From Papio anubis (lineage: Eukaryota > Chordata > Mammalia > Primates > Cercopithecidae): DNA of 64,000 nt. Location: assembly GCF_008728515.1 (NCBI RefSeq), contig NC_044978.1, forward strand, positions 141,965,787 to 142,029,786. Reading direction: 5' to 3'. This document shows, piece after piece, positions 36,291 through 48,276 of this stretch (positions are counted from its first letter, which is position 1; the number at the start of each line of letters is the position of its first letter). A model generated the notes under the pieces. It had not been told where the DNA came from and made no database searches. It saw nothing but the letters and a program-made list of their open reading frames with translations. Both the position numbers and the translations under genes were made by a program.

Positions 36291-37177
36291 AATTATAGTT
36301 GTAGTTGTGATAAAGGGCATAAGGATTCTGGCAAGGATTAGAGAAAAATCTGAGATCTTGGCTTACCTTTTGTTTTTGCTACTTTATAGTTATTAATTTC
36401 ATGAAAATCACTTAAATTCCTTGAGATTATTTCCCCATCTTCCATTTGAGGAATGATGTGAGCATAAAAGAAAAGACACTTGCTAGGTGTTTTTAGCATC
36501 TCAGTTGAGTTGTATTATATAAATTGAGTCAGGAGTAAAAAGAACCCATAAATTGCTTTAAAGTAAAATACAAGGAAGAAAGTAGATTAGAAGCTATTCT
36601 ACTCTTCATAATTTAGGTAAGATACAAGTTAAAGTTCTATGCAAGCTACTTGCCAGGTGAATAGCTTTTGCCTATCATTGGAATATGAACTTAAATCAGT
36701 GAAGTGCAAGATATAGGGTAGATAGAGGGCAATTATAGACAATGATAATGCCTGTAAATTGTAATAAATAATCCCACAAAATCCCCTGAATGACAGCAAT
36801 TACTAGGTGACTTCAGACTCCTCAGAGAAATTCCTTATGAATCCTCAAGTGGGTGTTCTGGCCAGTCAAGTTAAGGGGGATAATTTCACACTAGATTTGG
36901 TCTCTCTTTCCTATGGAGTAAAGTCTTGCACTGTGTCTGACAGTACTATTTCTTGTGTGAAGTCGTGAAAGATGGTATGTTAGGTAGACTTTTACAACTG
37001 ATGATTTCTTCAGTTAGAGACAGTGCTTTCTTTTTTTATTCAACTTGCTCTCCATGCTCATTAAAGCCTCACACTATGTCTGGCAGCAAGTTGTCACTTA
37101 GCAAATATTTATTGATTTAAGTAGGGAAGCTGTGTGATGAGTGAGTGGAGACATCTTATGACTGGGGTTAGGAGTGT

Positions 37178-37410
37178 TCTCGAGTAAACCAGGGCTGCAT
37201 TTACACCCTATTTCCTTTAGGTAATAACTGTGTGACTTTGGCTAAGTCATTTATTTACTCTGTACTTTGGTTTCCCTTTTGTAAAATTATCAGAATAATA
37301 GTACATATTTCAGAGAGTTGCTCCGAGGATTAAATGATGTGACGCATAGAAAGCACTTGGCACGGTACCTTTTGCAAAGTCAAGGCTCACTAAAGTTAAC
37401 CATTTTACTT
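37178..37410 (+). mobile_element. MIR SINE
   Basis: Matches MIR in order: gtgtgactttggctaagtca, gtttcccttttgtaaaatta, gaggattaaatgatg and aagcacttggcacgg. Confidence 0.75.
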
Positions 37411-39157
37411 ATTATTTATAGACAATTACGGTGAAACAGAGAAGGAGGTAATTGCCTTGAACTGAATGGAGAGTTCAGGGAAGGCATTAGAGAAAAGGTG
37501 ACATTGCAAATTATTGACAGAAATGTGAGCATTCATGTAAGAGAGCTTGGGAGCTTTGCTAGTTCATGCAAAAATGGCATGTTCGGGGGATAGTTTGATT
37601 TGGCTGGATATCAGGGGGTGTGTTGGAAGAAAAATCTGGAAATGTAGGCAAAGGAAATATGATGTAGCACATTCAATATCAGGCAAAGGATTTTATATCA
37701 GAATGTGCATTTTCAAAAAGCAACTGTGGCACCAGACTGCACATAGAACTGGGGAAACTAAATTTGTTTGGATAGTTGGTGGGTATTGAAAATGTTGAGG
37801 CTAGAGATGAGTCAGATGAGCATTAGTGGAGATAGGGAGTAAGGGACGAATTCTAGTGCTATATAGGTGGTATAAACAAATGAACTTTGGGAGGAAGGAA
37901 GGAAGACACCTGGCAGCTGGCCTGTGATTAGTCCATGTCTTTTACCAGGGGTATGTCTTGTGGGGAAACAAGAGGAAATAGGTGACCCAGTCTAATCTCC
38001 ATGTCAACTGGCTGGCCAAGTAAAAGATGAATGATATTTCTAGGAGGAAGAGACCTTATCTAGTGAAGGCCTTTACCATATATCCCTAGTTAGGGGATGT
38101 CTTGTAGTAAGTAATTACAGAATCGATGGGGTGTGGCTCACTGGAGAATATCATATAAACCATTTTTCTTTGGGAGTGTAAAATGTAGACTTATATACTC
38201 CTGTCTGTGAAGAGCTCCATAAAACCTCCTTTGAATTACTCATCAGTCATTCTGGGTCAGAGAATGAATGTCCCATGTGGGACAGAAGAAACTGGGAAAC
38301 CAAATAGGATGTCCCAGACCTCTCTTCGTTTCATCTAGTCCTGCACTTTTGAAATTTTTAGTGAAAATTTATACTCTTATCTCCAATTCATGGGAGTCTG
38401 ATTAGATCCTCTGCTCCTGTGTTTTAGGTCAGACTTTATGATCTATTGGATGTGGAGAAGACTGAGAAAAAGATACAGGGAATGACTCCAGAGTTGGTGA
38501 TGGCCTTATCTTAGAGAGGATATACTGGATGAATGAGTCCCTGCTTCTGTCCCTAAGGAGAAAATAATAAAGTCAATTTTAGATCCATTAAAATTTAAGG
38601 TATTTGTGTAAGTTTCAGGTGGAAATGTTCCATATGCAAGCTCTGGAGGTTAGATAAATAATCAGTGAATTTGGAGAGAAAGAGAACTGTGCTGAAGTTC
38701 TTGAATGGAGATAAAGAAGAGCCTGGAAATGATATTGACAAGAGCCAGTCAGACATAAGAAGTAACAGAAGAGAAGACTGGTTATGGAAGCTATGGGAGA
38801 AACAAGTTTCAAGTGCAAAGAAGTGTATACTTGACAATACAAATGCTCCAGAGAGTTGATTGTAGATTAAGACTAAAAATATCAGTTAGATTTGCCACTT
38901 AGGAGTTTATTAATGATTTTAGAGATAATGAAAGAAAATTATAAACTTGTAGTGGTAACAAATTGCAGAACTAGAAGTAGTATGGTGTGGATACATAAGT
39001 AGAGAGGGAAGATAATGGGATTGATTTCATTTGTGGATTCTTAGTGTAGGTGTTATGAAGAACAGATCAGAGCTAGTTAATGCTGATAAAAGCATAGTTG
39101 ACGCAAACAGTTGCTTCTTCCAGGATGGGTAAAAAAATAAATGAAGCTGTATTAGTC

Positions 39158-39290
39158 TGAGGTACTTGTAGTAGTATCACCTGGGATGCTGGTAAAAATT
39201 GAGCATTTGTTCCCTACTGAATTCAGATCTCTGGGGATAGTGCTTTGGATATTCTCTAAGATGCGTCCCATATTGTTTTAGAACATGTTT
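39158..39290 (+). mobile_element. MER5A-like hAT element
   Basis: The segment tatcacctgggatgctggta, then attgagcatttgttccctac and tctggggatagtgctttgg, follows the MER5A consensus with decay. Confidence 0.55.
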
Positions 39291-40117
39291 AATATAAACA
39301 GGAGGATTCTGAGAAAAATTATGGACTCACTAAACTATTAAGTGAAAAGAGGACAGAGATCTGTATGTATAGAATGCTATTAACCATATTTAAAAAGAAG
39401 CAAATAAATGTCCATTCATTAAAAAACATGGAAGGAAATGCACTTAATTGCATCTATGTTGTAGGATAATGGATATAAATAACTTATGTTTTTTACGAAT
39501 CTTTTAATTGCAGCTTTTATTTTATAATTAAAATAAATTGTAATTATTAAAAAAGAAGAGCTAATAAATATCTATTTCTATATAGTAGATTGTAGATATA
39601 CAGAAATAAAATACTAGCTTCAATACAATGTTTTAATAAGGATCAAAGGGAGAAAGGACATAAAGACATTTTAACTTGAGTTAGATATAGAGGGAAGGGA
39701 ATTTGAGAGGAACATGTAAAAGTAGACCTTTGTGAAAATCAAATCTCATGTACTGTATTTCATAATTTTGTCTAGGGAAGCCCATGCTCTTATATTCCAG
39801 AGATTACAGATGTTCAAGCTCTTGACTTTTAGCCACTTTTTTGACCAACAGCTAAACTGTCAAGGTATCGTGGAACAAATAATAAAAAATTACAAATCAT
39901 TTAACAGAATCAATATGGTGATGTGAAGGAAACATCGGTCTGAAAAATGCTACGGTCACAAATCCCAGTTTTGTTAAGAAAATCCAAAAGACCATCTTAG
40001 AGGAATGACTGAAAAATGCCATGTATTTCTGGTCTCCTGAGTATATCTGTCAAAGGATATCTGGATAAGAATTGGATACAGAAGACTAGAATATTTTTGG
40101 AAGACAGAGTAAGGATT

Positions 40118-40142
40118 TTGTTGTTGTTGTTGTTGTTGTTTT
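40118..40142. repeat. (TTG)n microsatellite
   Basis: About seven to eight uninterrupted TTG units followed by T6. Confidence 0.9.
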
Positions 40143-41479
40143 TTAAATTAAATTTTTCATGAAGCTCAGCATTGCCAAATTCTAGTGACTGTATCAAATT
40201 CACAGATATTGATTGGGTAATCATTATAGACTAGACTCTTGAAAGAAGGGTATGAAAATGTTTGTATCATAGGATATCATCCTTACCTTAGGGGATTTAC
40301 AATATAGGGGGAGAAACAAAATAAATAAGATCTTAATCCTGAAGATAATAGCAAATATTAAAGATACTGAGACAAGGGAAGACATGAAGGGAGTGGATTG
40401 TAACAAGAAAAACCTTTGGGAAAAGGGATGGATAGGAGAGAAACTGAAGAAATAATTATTGTGCTTTTGTGAGAATGAGGGTATATGAGAACTTTCTGTA
40501 CTTTCTATTCAGTTTTGCTGTGAACCTAAAACTGCTCTAAAATAGTTTATTAATTTAAAAGAAACAAAAACAAATTTTAAAAATTAAGAGGGATTAACTT
40601 TATCAGTGGTTGCTTAATGCCTCTTCTTACATATCGTAAAGTTTTTATTGTTATTGTAAATTGTATTTTAAAAATTTGGTTATTGAAGTACAGTTTGTTT
40701 TTATATAATGATTTTGTATTCGTTTTTTACTTCTAATAAGTTCATAGGTTCTCTTAAATATTCTGTGTAAATAATCGTAGAGTCTGCAATTAATGACAAG
40801 AAAAAAAGAAAGAGAAATAACCATCAGGGCTTATAGACTTGTGATGACTGAGTGCAAGGGAAGCGGGGAGGTAGAGTAAAAGGTGAGTCTAATGCTTCAG
40901 TGGTTAGTGCCTAAGAGAGCTTACTGGAATATGGAAGTTGAGAGGAAAAACTGATTTAGGAGCAGGAGGGAAATAGTGAGTCTAGTTTATTATATTACAT
41001 TGGATATTAAAGTCGTAGCCAAATCCATGAGAATTTTTACATCTATTGTCTTCAAAACATGCCCTCATGGAAGGAGGGTTACCAATAAACATTCTAGGTA
41101 GAAGGATCACCAAGGGGAGACAAAAAGGTTGGTGATGGAGCACAATTTGGCTCCACGTATTTTTCTGGTCACTAATTCAGGACAACAAAGATAGGCCGTA
41201 CGCTGTGTACACATATTTGCTCCACCTCTAGAACAATTAGTTCAGAATTTCATAGGCTGTAACACACTCCCTTTCCAACTTGTGTAATTACTCTAATACA
41301 ACTTTCTTTCAATATATACTTTCTTTCAATCCATCTGTCTTGTGTTCACTGCGCTTGTTATTTAGTTTAGATTACAGTTTTATAACTGCAGTGACACTCC
41401 TGGAAATATCCTGAACACTCTTGCTCTTCTGTCCTTTTTCTTTTTTCCAATTCTTCTTCTGACCCTAACTATGGGTACA

Positions 41480-41982
41480 TAATGAAATGAAGGCAAAAAT
41501 AAAGATGTTCTTTGAAACCAATGAGAACAAAGATACAACATACCAGAATCTCTGGGACACATTTAAAGCAGTGTGTAGAGGGAAATTTATAGCACTAAAT
41601 GCCCATAAGAGAAAGCAGGAAAGATCTAAAATTGACACCCTAACGTCACAATTAAAAGAACTAGAGAAGCAAGAGCAAACACATTCAAAAGCTAGCAGAA
41701 GGCAAGAAATAAACTAAGATCAGAGCAGAACTGAAGCACATAGAGACACAAAAAACCCTCCAAAAAATCAATGAATCCAGGAGCTGTTTTTTTTTTTTTT
41801 TTTTTTTGGAAAAGATGAACAAAATTGATAGACCGCTAGCAAGACTAATAAAGAAGAAAAGAGAGAAGAAACAAATAGACACCATAACAAATGATAAAGG
41901 GGATATCACCACCGACCCCACAGAAATTCAAACTACCATCAGAGAATACTATAAACACCTCTACGCAAATAAACTAGAAAAC
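41480..41982 (+). mobile_element. L1 ORF2 internal fragment with poly-T expansion
   Basis: Sense-strand L1 ORF2 (between the endonuclease and RT regions). Frames at 41487-41717 and from 41806 carry NENKDTTYQNLWDTFKAVCR and KMNKIDRPLARLIKK, in different reading frames. Between them a short T run normal for L1 has grown to 21 T (41787-41807), with a frame change. Both the 5' part and the 3' end of the element are missing. Confidence 0.88.
41787..41807. repeat. T21 homopolymer inside L1 ORF2 fragment
   Basis: Twenty-one consecutive T at the position where L1 has a short T run before gaaaagat. Confidence 0.95.
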
Positions 41983-42599
41983 TTAGGAGACCAATTAGCA
42001 ACCTTTCCCTGCTATAACCAACCAGCCTAGAACCATTGGAGGATCACCCAGTAGAGCAGTTTATTTCTACTAAATATCCATGAAGACCAGCTTAAAATAG
42101 ACCTTTAGTACTGGGTGACAGTTCTCCTTTAATTCTATGGTAAAACTTCTGATTTTCACAGTACATTCTTACTGTAACTTTATTTTTTGTGTTTTTTTAA
42201 GAAACACCCAGTTACATCACCCATTCCTGACCATCAGTCTCAGTATATCTCTTTGTCTTTTTCTTGACAGAGAAAAGGAAAGCCATTACAATTTATTAAT
42301 CTTCCTACTCTTCATCTTCTTGCTGCCAGGGATATAAACCTATCCACACTGAACCCATCTTATCTGCCGTCCCTTCTGTTCTAATAGTAGAGGAACTATC
42401 CCTTCTTTCCCAGGACAGTTATTCCATTCCGTGCTCTGGGCTCTATTACCTACAATCTTGCTAGAAATATTATATTAATGATTATTCCTTTTATTTTTGG
42501 ACATGCAACATCTCTCCCTCTCAAATATATGTTTCCCATTACTTTTTAAACTTTCCAGAGTTCCTTTAATTCAAAACAATAATGAAATGTCCATAAAGT

Positions 42600-43530
42600 T
42601 ATTCCTTATGTTTAACCAACTATCACCCTACCCAGCTGAACTTTTTAAATGGTGTATATTTTTATGCTAGTGTTTTCATTTTTTGTTTTCTGTTGATTCT
42701 CACATCTCAGCACATACCAGTTTGGCTTGTTGTCCTCAGCATGCCTCCAAAACAGCCCTTTCAATGGTCTCCACTATTTTCTATCCATGCCTTTAAATCC
42801 AGTAGGTATTTCTTTCCTTGCTTATTTCCACATCTTATAAGCATTTGACACTGATGACTACTCTGACTTGAAACGCACCTCCTCTTTGCTTCTGTGCAGG
42901 GTTGTTGCATATGACTGTTCAGCTTGTGCCTAAGTTAGGAAATAAAATCTAATATGTGATCCCTTGCCCAATACTTGTGCAAGAGCATGGACCAGTGTCA
43001 AGACACAGCAAAGAGTAGATTTTTTTAAAAAATCCATCCAGAAGGGATACTTTTAGGGTCCTTGATTTTATGACACAACACTGCTTATCTCTTTGGCTCT
43101 TCCTTTTGTTTCCTTTGTAGGTTCATAAATCTCTGCCTACCATTTAGATACTGGAGTTACTTTAGTTCTTCCCTGTCTCCTTTCTCACCATCCCCATGCC
43201 ACCCAGAGATCTAATCACCATGATGCAATGATTATTTATGGGCAGATGACTCCCAAATTTATATCCATGGCATGGACTTCTCCTTTGAATGCCATACCTA
43301 CTGGTATACCCAGACCTACTAGAAATTTCCATGTTAATATGTAAGTGGCATGTTTGGTTTAATATGTCTAAGTTAAGCCCCAAATTTGTAATCTCCCTCC
43401 TTCTCTGTCATTTGGCAACATCTGCTTATATTTCAGTGTGGCCTTTAAATGACCATTCTGTGCCTTCTGATACACAGGCCAAAAATTTCTTAATCTGCTT
43501 TGAGACATTCCTCTACTTGTTTTCCTTTTA
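42600..43530 (+). mobile_element. L2 LINE fragment (ORF2 region)
   Basis: The segments cattgacactgatgactac-like (42840-42870), gggcagatgactcccaaatt with tatatcca (43240-43270), and the later aatatgtctaagttaagccc follow L2 in the sense direction. An unrelated stretch may interrupt at about 42.9-43.1 kb. Confidence 0.6.
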
Positions 43531-44550
43531 GAGTCGAAAGGAATTATATGTATTTTCTAGTTTAGAAGGATTGAATCTGAGGTACAGGGACCTCTTGGAG
43601 GTCTGTGGATACTTGACATTTGTTTTACAATTTTATGTGTATAATCTTGTGTACACTTTTAGGAGAGAAGGAGGTTCCTAATGTTCACGAGATTCTCAAA
43701 GGGAACTATAATCCCAAAAATATTGATAACACTAATCAGTATTTTGATTAATTTCCTCACTCATTTGTGAGGAAAATGAAGCCCAGAGTGGGTAACTGAC
43801 TTGATCAGAGTCTTAATTATGACTGCAGGCAAAATTAGGCTCCTGACTTCTACGCCACTTCTCTTTTCCCCATGAAGGCATTAGTGGTCAAAATGAAATT
43901 GTTTTCTATAGAGGTCATCACTTCTTATCATAAATGAAGCTACACTGAAAGTAAAATAAGTCTTGAGCTACATGCTTTTTGCTGTACATAACCTTTGGAA
44001 AATTCCGTTTATAATTTATCTTAAATTCAAACAAGTATACTCAAATGTAACATTTAAAAAATGTTTTCATCAAATTTTGTATTTATATTAAAAAATTTAT
44101 GATAGAATGAATTTCTTTTACGCTTGTTTGGACAAACTAATTTCCATTATGTTTCATGTGCTCTCGTCTGTCTCTGAATTGTAATTTCATTATTACTCAA
44201 CCCAATCCCCTAGGCCTATTTTACTTTTCAAAGTAATAATTAGGCCTCCACTACTATCATACGATGTCAAAAATGACAAGGGAAACATTGTACATTTATT
44301 AACTTCATAGTATTATTTTTCATATTAAGGTCTAATCATTTGGAATACTCTTGTATGTGGTATTAAAAGGTGAAAATCCAGTGTTTTTTTTTTCTATCTA
44401 CTATTTTTTTTCTATTTAATCTATGCTGTGACATTACTCATTACTTTGACTTGTGATATAAACTTACTTGTATATTAAGTTCTCTTGCATGCTTTGGAGA
44501 ATTTCTGAGTCTCTCTACTTGGTTTCATTTGTCTATTTTTTGTTAATATT
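43531..44550. other. Unique intronic sequence with MIR remnant
   Basis: Minus-strand MIR-like sequence at about 43725-43870 (gaggaaaatgaagcccagag, gactgcaggcaaaattagg). The rest is AT-rich and unassigned. Confidence 0.45.
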
Positions 44551-44558
44551 ATATACTA

Positions 44559-44863
44559 TTTTTTTTTTTTTTTTTTTTTTGAGACAGAGTCTTGCTCTGT
44601 CGCCCAGGCTGGAGTGCAGTGGCGCAACCTCGGTTCACTGCAAGCTCCGCCTCCCGGATTTACGCCATTCTCTTGCCTCAGCCTCCCGAGTAGTTGGGAC
44701 TACAGGCGACCGCCACCTCGCCCGGCTAGTTTTTTTGTATTTTTTAGTAGAGACAGGGTTTCACCGTGTTAGCCAGGATGGTCTCGATCTTCTGACCTCG
44801 TGATCCACCCGTCTCGGCCTCCCAAAGTGCTGGGATTACAGGCTTGAGCCACCGCGCCCGGCC
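44559..44863 (-). mobile_element. AluY element, Old World monkey type, antisense
   Basis: Complete reverse-complement Alu: T-run, gagacagagtcttgctctgt to ccaccgcgcccggcc. The target duplication atatactattttt is at 44551-44563 and 44864-44876, merging with the T-run. The variants ccacctcgcccgg and ggcttgagccaccgcg are those I associate with cercopithecid AluY subfamilies. Confidence 0.95.
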
Positions 44864-45162
44864 ATATACTATTTTTATTAGTATGGTTTTGTGCATTCTT
44901 TCTTAAGTCTTACTTTGCAGATTTCTTTTTCTAGTATGAAGAGTATTTTATTGCTAGTTATATCCTGTAGATGGTTATTTGGTGATTTCTAGTGCAGAGA
45001 GATATTCATGAGTTTTATAAATTGATCTTTTATCACACTCTTTTGTTAGTTTCAATAGTTTGCCTGTTAATTCCATTTTTTTTTCTATTTTAGACCATTA
45101 TATTATCTACATTATGGTTTTATTCTTTCCCTTCTAATATTTCTACTTTTATTTCTTTTTTT

Positions 45163-45378
45163 TTTTTATAGAACTTGCTAGGATTTATAGTAATACCCAA
45201 AGCATATCTAATATTACAGTTCTTAGACTTCGTATAATTTTGTGATTCCCCTAAAATTCAATATTTTATATGAATTTTATATAAATTATATATAATATTA
45301 CTGTAAAAGGAATGTGTGTAAAGGTTTTCCCTTGAATGTAATGTTTAAGCATAATGTTTACTTTAGGTGTTTGGTTCA
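45163..45378. repeat. Local direct duplication, copy 1 (216 bp)
   Basis: Nearly identical to 46122-46333. The shared sequence starts tttttatagaacttgctagg and ends ggtgtttggttca. Differences are one G/T (cttcgtata), a small A/T-rich rearrangement around gaattttatataaatta, and a 5-nt cttta present only here. Confidence 0.95.
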
Positions 45379-46121
45379 TAACCATCACCAAGTTTAGGAT
45401 ATTCTCTTCTATTCCTAGTTTTCTAGGAATGGACTTATTTTGTAATCATAAGTAAGTTTAAAAATGTATATTCAATTTATTTTCCTCTGTCTCTTGAAAT
45501 AATTTTATGCTTTTTATTAGTCTACTAGTATAGTGAATTGGTGCATTTTTGTACGAAAATCATCTTTATAAATCTGGATAAATCTTTATCATACTTTAAT
45601 GCAGTTTTTCATTTGCTAATATCTCATTTTGGAATTTGCACATATATTCATAATTGAATAGGCTTATAATTTTTTACTATCTTTACCTAATTTTGGAATG
45701 AATATTATGCTACATGGAAACTAGGTTTTTTTCTGTCTCTGTTTTTACTTAAAAGGTATGAATTATTTGTTTCATGACAGTTATGTGGAATGCAACTAAA
45801 AATCAATACGACTAGGGAATTTGGGCGAGGAAGAGACTTGCCTTTTCAAGTTCTTTAATACTTATATTCAAGTTTTTAATTTCCTTTTATACCAATTTGA
45901 AATTTTTATGTTTTTCCAGAAATAATATCTTTTGTCTAGATTTTCAATTTCAGTACCAAATGGGTACTCATAATATTATTTTATCATTTTAATCTCTTTA
46001 TGTGTCAATAGTTATTTCTCTGTCAACTCTGTTTTTTGGTTATTTCTGTTATCTCTCTCTTTCTCTTTTTCTCTCCCATCCTCCTCTATTCTCTTCCTCT
46101 CTCGTTCTTATGATGTCATTC

Positions 46122-46333
46122 TTTTTATAGAACTTGCTAGGATTTATAGTAATACCCAAAGCATATCTAATATTACAGTTCTTAGACTTCTTATAATTTT
46201 GTGATTCCCCTAAAATTCAATATTTTATATGAATTATATATAAAATTATATATAATATTACTGTAAAAGGAATGTGTGTAAAGGTTTTCCCTTGAATGTA
46301 ATGTTTAAGCATAATGTTTAGGTGTTTGGTTCA
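46122..46333. repeat. Local direct duplication, copy 2 (212 bp)
   Basis: Partner of 45163-45378, about 960 bp downstream in the same orientation. It begins abruptly after a CT-rich tract (46050-46105) and ends against a two-unit 25-bp tandem repeat. Confidence 0.95.
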
Positions 46334-46335
46334 CT

Positions 46336-46385
46336 GAATTTTGTTCACTCATTTTGGATTGAATTTTGTTCACTCATTTTGGATT
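46336..46385. repeat. Perfect two-copy 25-bp tandem repeat
   Basis: Units 46336-46360 and 46361-46385 (gaattttgttcac...ttggatt) are identical. The tract abuts the right end of the 212-bp duplicate. Confidence 0.95.
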
Positions 46386-46770
46386 AGTTTGTCAGAGGCT
46401 ATTAATCTATTAACCTCCTTAAAGCTTCTAGTTTTCAAATTTTTCCTAATTTTTTGGTGGATTTTATTTCTATTGGTTTTTACTAGCATCTTTATTATTT
46501 TCTTCCTCTGTTTCACTGGGTTTCCTCTGTCGCCTTTTCAGAGCTTAATGATTGGCTCAATTTTTTTTCTAACCCTTTTTCTTTCTTGATGGACATACTT
46601 AAAATAACTTTCCTTTTACATGGTACCTTATAAATGTCTCATACATTTTGACATGTATTATTCAGCTTAAATTCTCTTATAATTTTTGCTTCCTTTTTAG
46701 TATATGTTATCTAGTAGTCTTTTACTTGGTTTCTAGACACATTTTTTCCAATTCCTCTTGTTATTTATCG

Positions 46771-47260
46771 CTAATTTTTATTGCCTTTGGTTAGATATCT
46801 TTGATATAGATACGTTGTGACTGCTGGTTTCTGTCTGGCAAATGGTATGGTACAGACAATGACTCTTGCAAGACAATGTCCAGGAGATGCACTAGCTGGA
46901 TCCCTCCCCAAATTATCCTCTGATGCTGTGCCTGGCCACTCTTGGCCACAGGGTGTCATCATCCCACAAGGATGTTTCCCAGATTTCTTACAATGATGGA
47001 TAGATTGCGTTGATAGATTTAATTCCTCAGATCTATGGCTCCCTCTATCTTTTGTCCTAAGGGTAAATACTGCTTCCCCAGTATTCACCCATCTTGTGCT
47101 AGTCTGCCATCTTGTCAGAAATAACCAGAAGCTACTGGTATTTTTTATTCATTGATTCTTTAAATATTCATCAACTACTGCCTAAGCATTGATAATGTCC
47201 AGAATGGTTTTACGTGCTGAAGATTAAGTGGCAAAAAGACACACTAAACATCTGCCTCTT
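46771..47260. other. Unassigned intronic sequence
   Basis: A 105-codon minus frame at 46771-47088 shows no recognised similarity. 47140-47240 resembles minus-strand L2 3' sequence. Confidence 0.35.
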
Positions 47261-47269
47261 GGCACTTGC

Positions 47270-47271
<2 letters not shown>

Positions 47272-47305
<34 letters not shown>

Positions 47306-47588
47306 AGACGGAGTCTCGCTCTGTAGCCCAGGCTGGAGTGCAGTGGCCGGATCTCAGCTCACTGCAAGCTCCGCCTCCCGGGTTCACGCCATTCTCCGGC
47401 CTCAGCCTCCCGAGTAGCTGGGACTACAGGCGCCCGCCACCTCGCCCGGCTATTTTTTTTTGTATTTCTTAGTAGAGACGGGGTTTCACCGTGTTAGCCA
47501 GGATGGTCTCGATCTCCTGACCTCGTGATCCGCCCATCTCGGCCTCCCAAAGTGCTGGGATTACAGGCTTGAGCCACCGCGCCCGGCC
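47272..47588 (-). mobile_element. Young AluY, Old World monkey type, antisense, with 15-bp TSD
   Basis: Full-length reverse-complement Alu with a 33-T run (47272-47304), almost no decayed CpGs, and a perfect 15-bp target duplication, ggcacttgcactttt, at 47261-47275 and 47589-47603. The variants ccggatctcagc, ttctccggcctcagc, ccacctcgcccgg and ggcttgagcc mark it as a cercopithecid AluY subtype (AluYR-like). It is the youngest insertion in the window. Confidence 0.97.
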
Positions 47589-47603
47589 GGCACTTGCACT
47601 TTT

Positions 47604-47893
47604 ATTGGTAAAAAATATTGTGCTTCCAAGCCAAAATGAAATATCTCCTTATTTTTATTAAATGAAAAAGTAACTGATTTGTTAGATTTAATTTTAATGT
47701 AAACATTGCTATATGATATTTAGTTTCAAGAGGTGGAAAACTGGCTGACGGCAGCATTTTCTCTGTTACTTTTTGTTCTTTCAGATACAGGTAGGATGAC
47801 ATTAGTAAATCACATTTAATTGTGGGATTAATCTATGGTAAATGGATTCTTCCTTTCTTCCTTATCCAAATCAGAATGTTTAGGCTACAGGAG
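47604..47893. other. Unique intronic sequence
   Basis: Nothing recognised between the Alu and the MLT1 LTR. Confidence 0.4.
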
Positions 47894-48276
47894 TATATTA
47901 GTTTGCTAGGATTCCCTAAACAAAGTACCGCAGACTGGATGACTTAAACAACAAAAATTTCTCACAATTTTGGAGGCTAGATTTCCAAAATCAAAGTGTA
48001 GACAGTGTTGGTTTCTTCTAAGGCCTCTCTTAGTGGCTTGCAGATGATCATCTTCTTCTGGTGTCTTCACATGGTATTTCCTCAGTGTGTCTGTGTCCCA
48101 GTCTCTTCTTATAAAGATACCAGTCATATTAGATTAGGGCTATCCTAATGACCTCATTTAACCTTATTTACCTCCTTAAAGACCCTATTTCCAAATGCAG
48201 TCATGTTTTAAGGTACTGAGGATTAGAACTTGAAGATGAATTTGGGAGGGTAGGGAACACAATTCAGTCCATATCA
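47894..48276 (-). mobile_element. MLT1A-type MaLR LTR, antisense
   Basis: Complement of MLT1: attagtttgctaggattccc, acaatttggaggctag-type block, ataccagtcatattagatta, then aaagaccctatttccaaatg. The first terminal base pair is mutated (TA for TG). Confidence 0.82.

Larger units (their letters stand above)
36296..41480. other. Intronic stretch with sparse old repeats
   Basis: Plus-strand MIR near 37178-37410 (ataactgtgtgactttggct, gaggattaaatgatgtgacg), minus-strand L2-like sequence at 37420-37830, MER5A near 39158-39290, a (TTG)n tract at 40118-40142, and L2-like sequence near 40195-40340. The rest is unassigned; no ORF above 80 codons. Confidence 0.45.
44877..46770 (-). mobile_element. Old L1M-like block, antisense, internally duplicated
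   Basis: Short stretches such as cttctattcctagttttcta, atattcataattgaataggc and tttacctaattttggaatga resemble the antisense RT region of ancient L1. The order is roughly colinear, but divergence is high and the assignment is uncertain. Confidence 0.4.
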
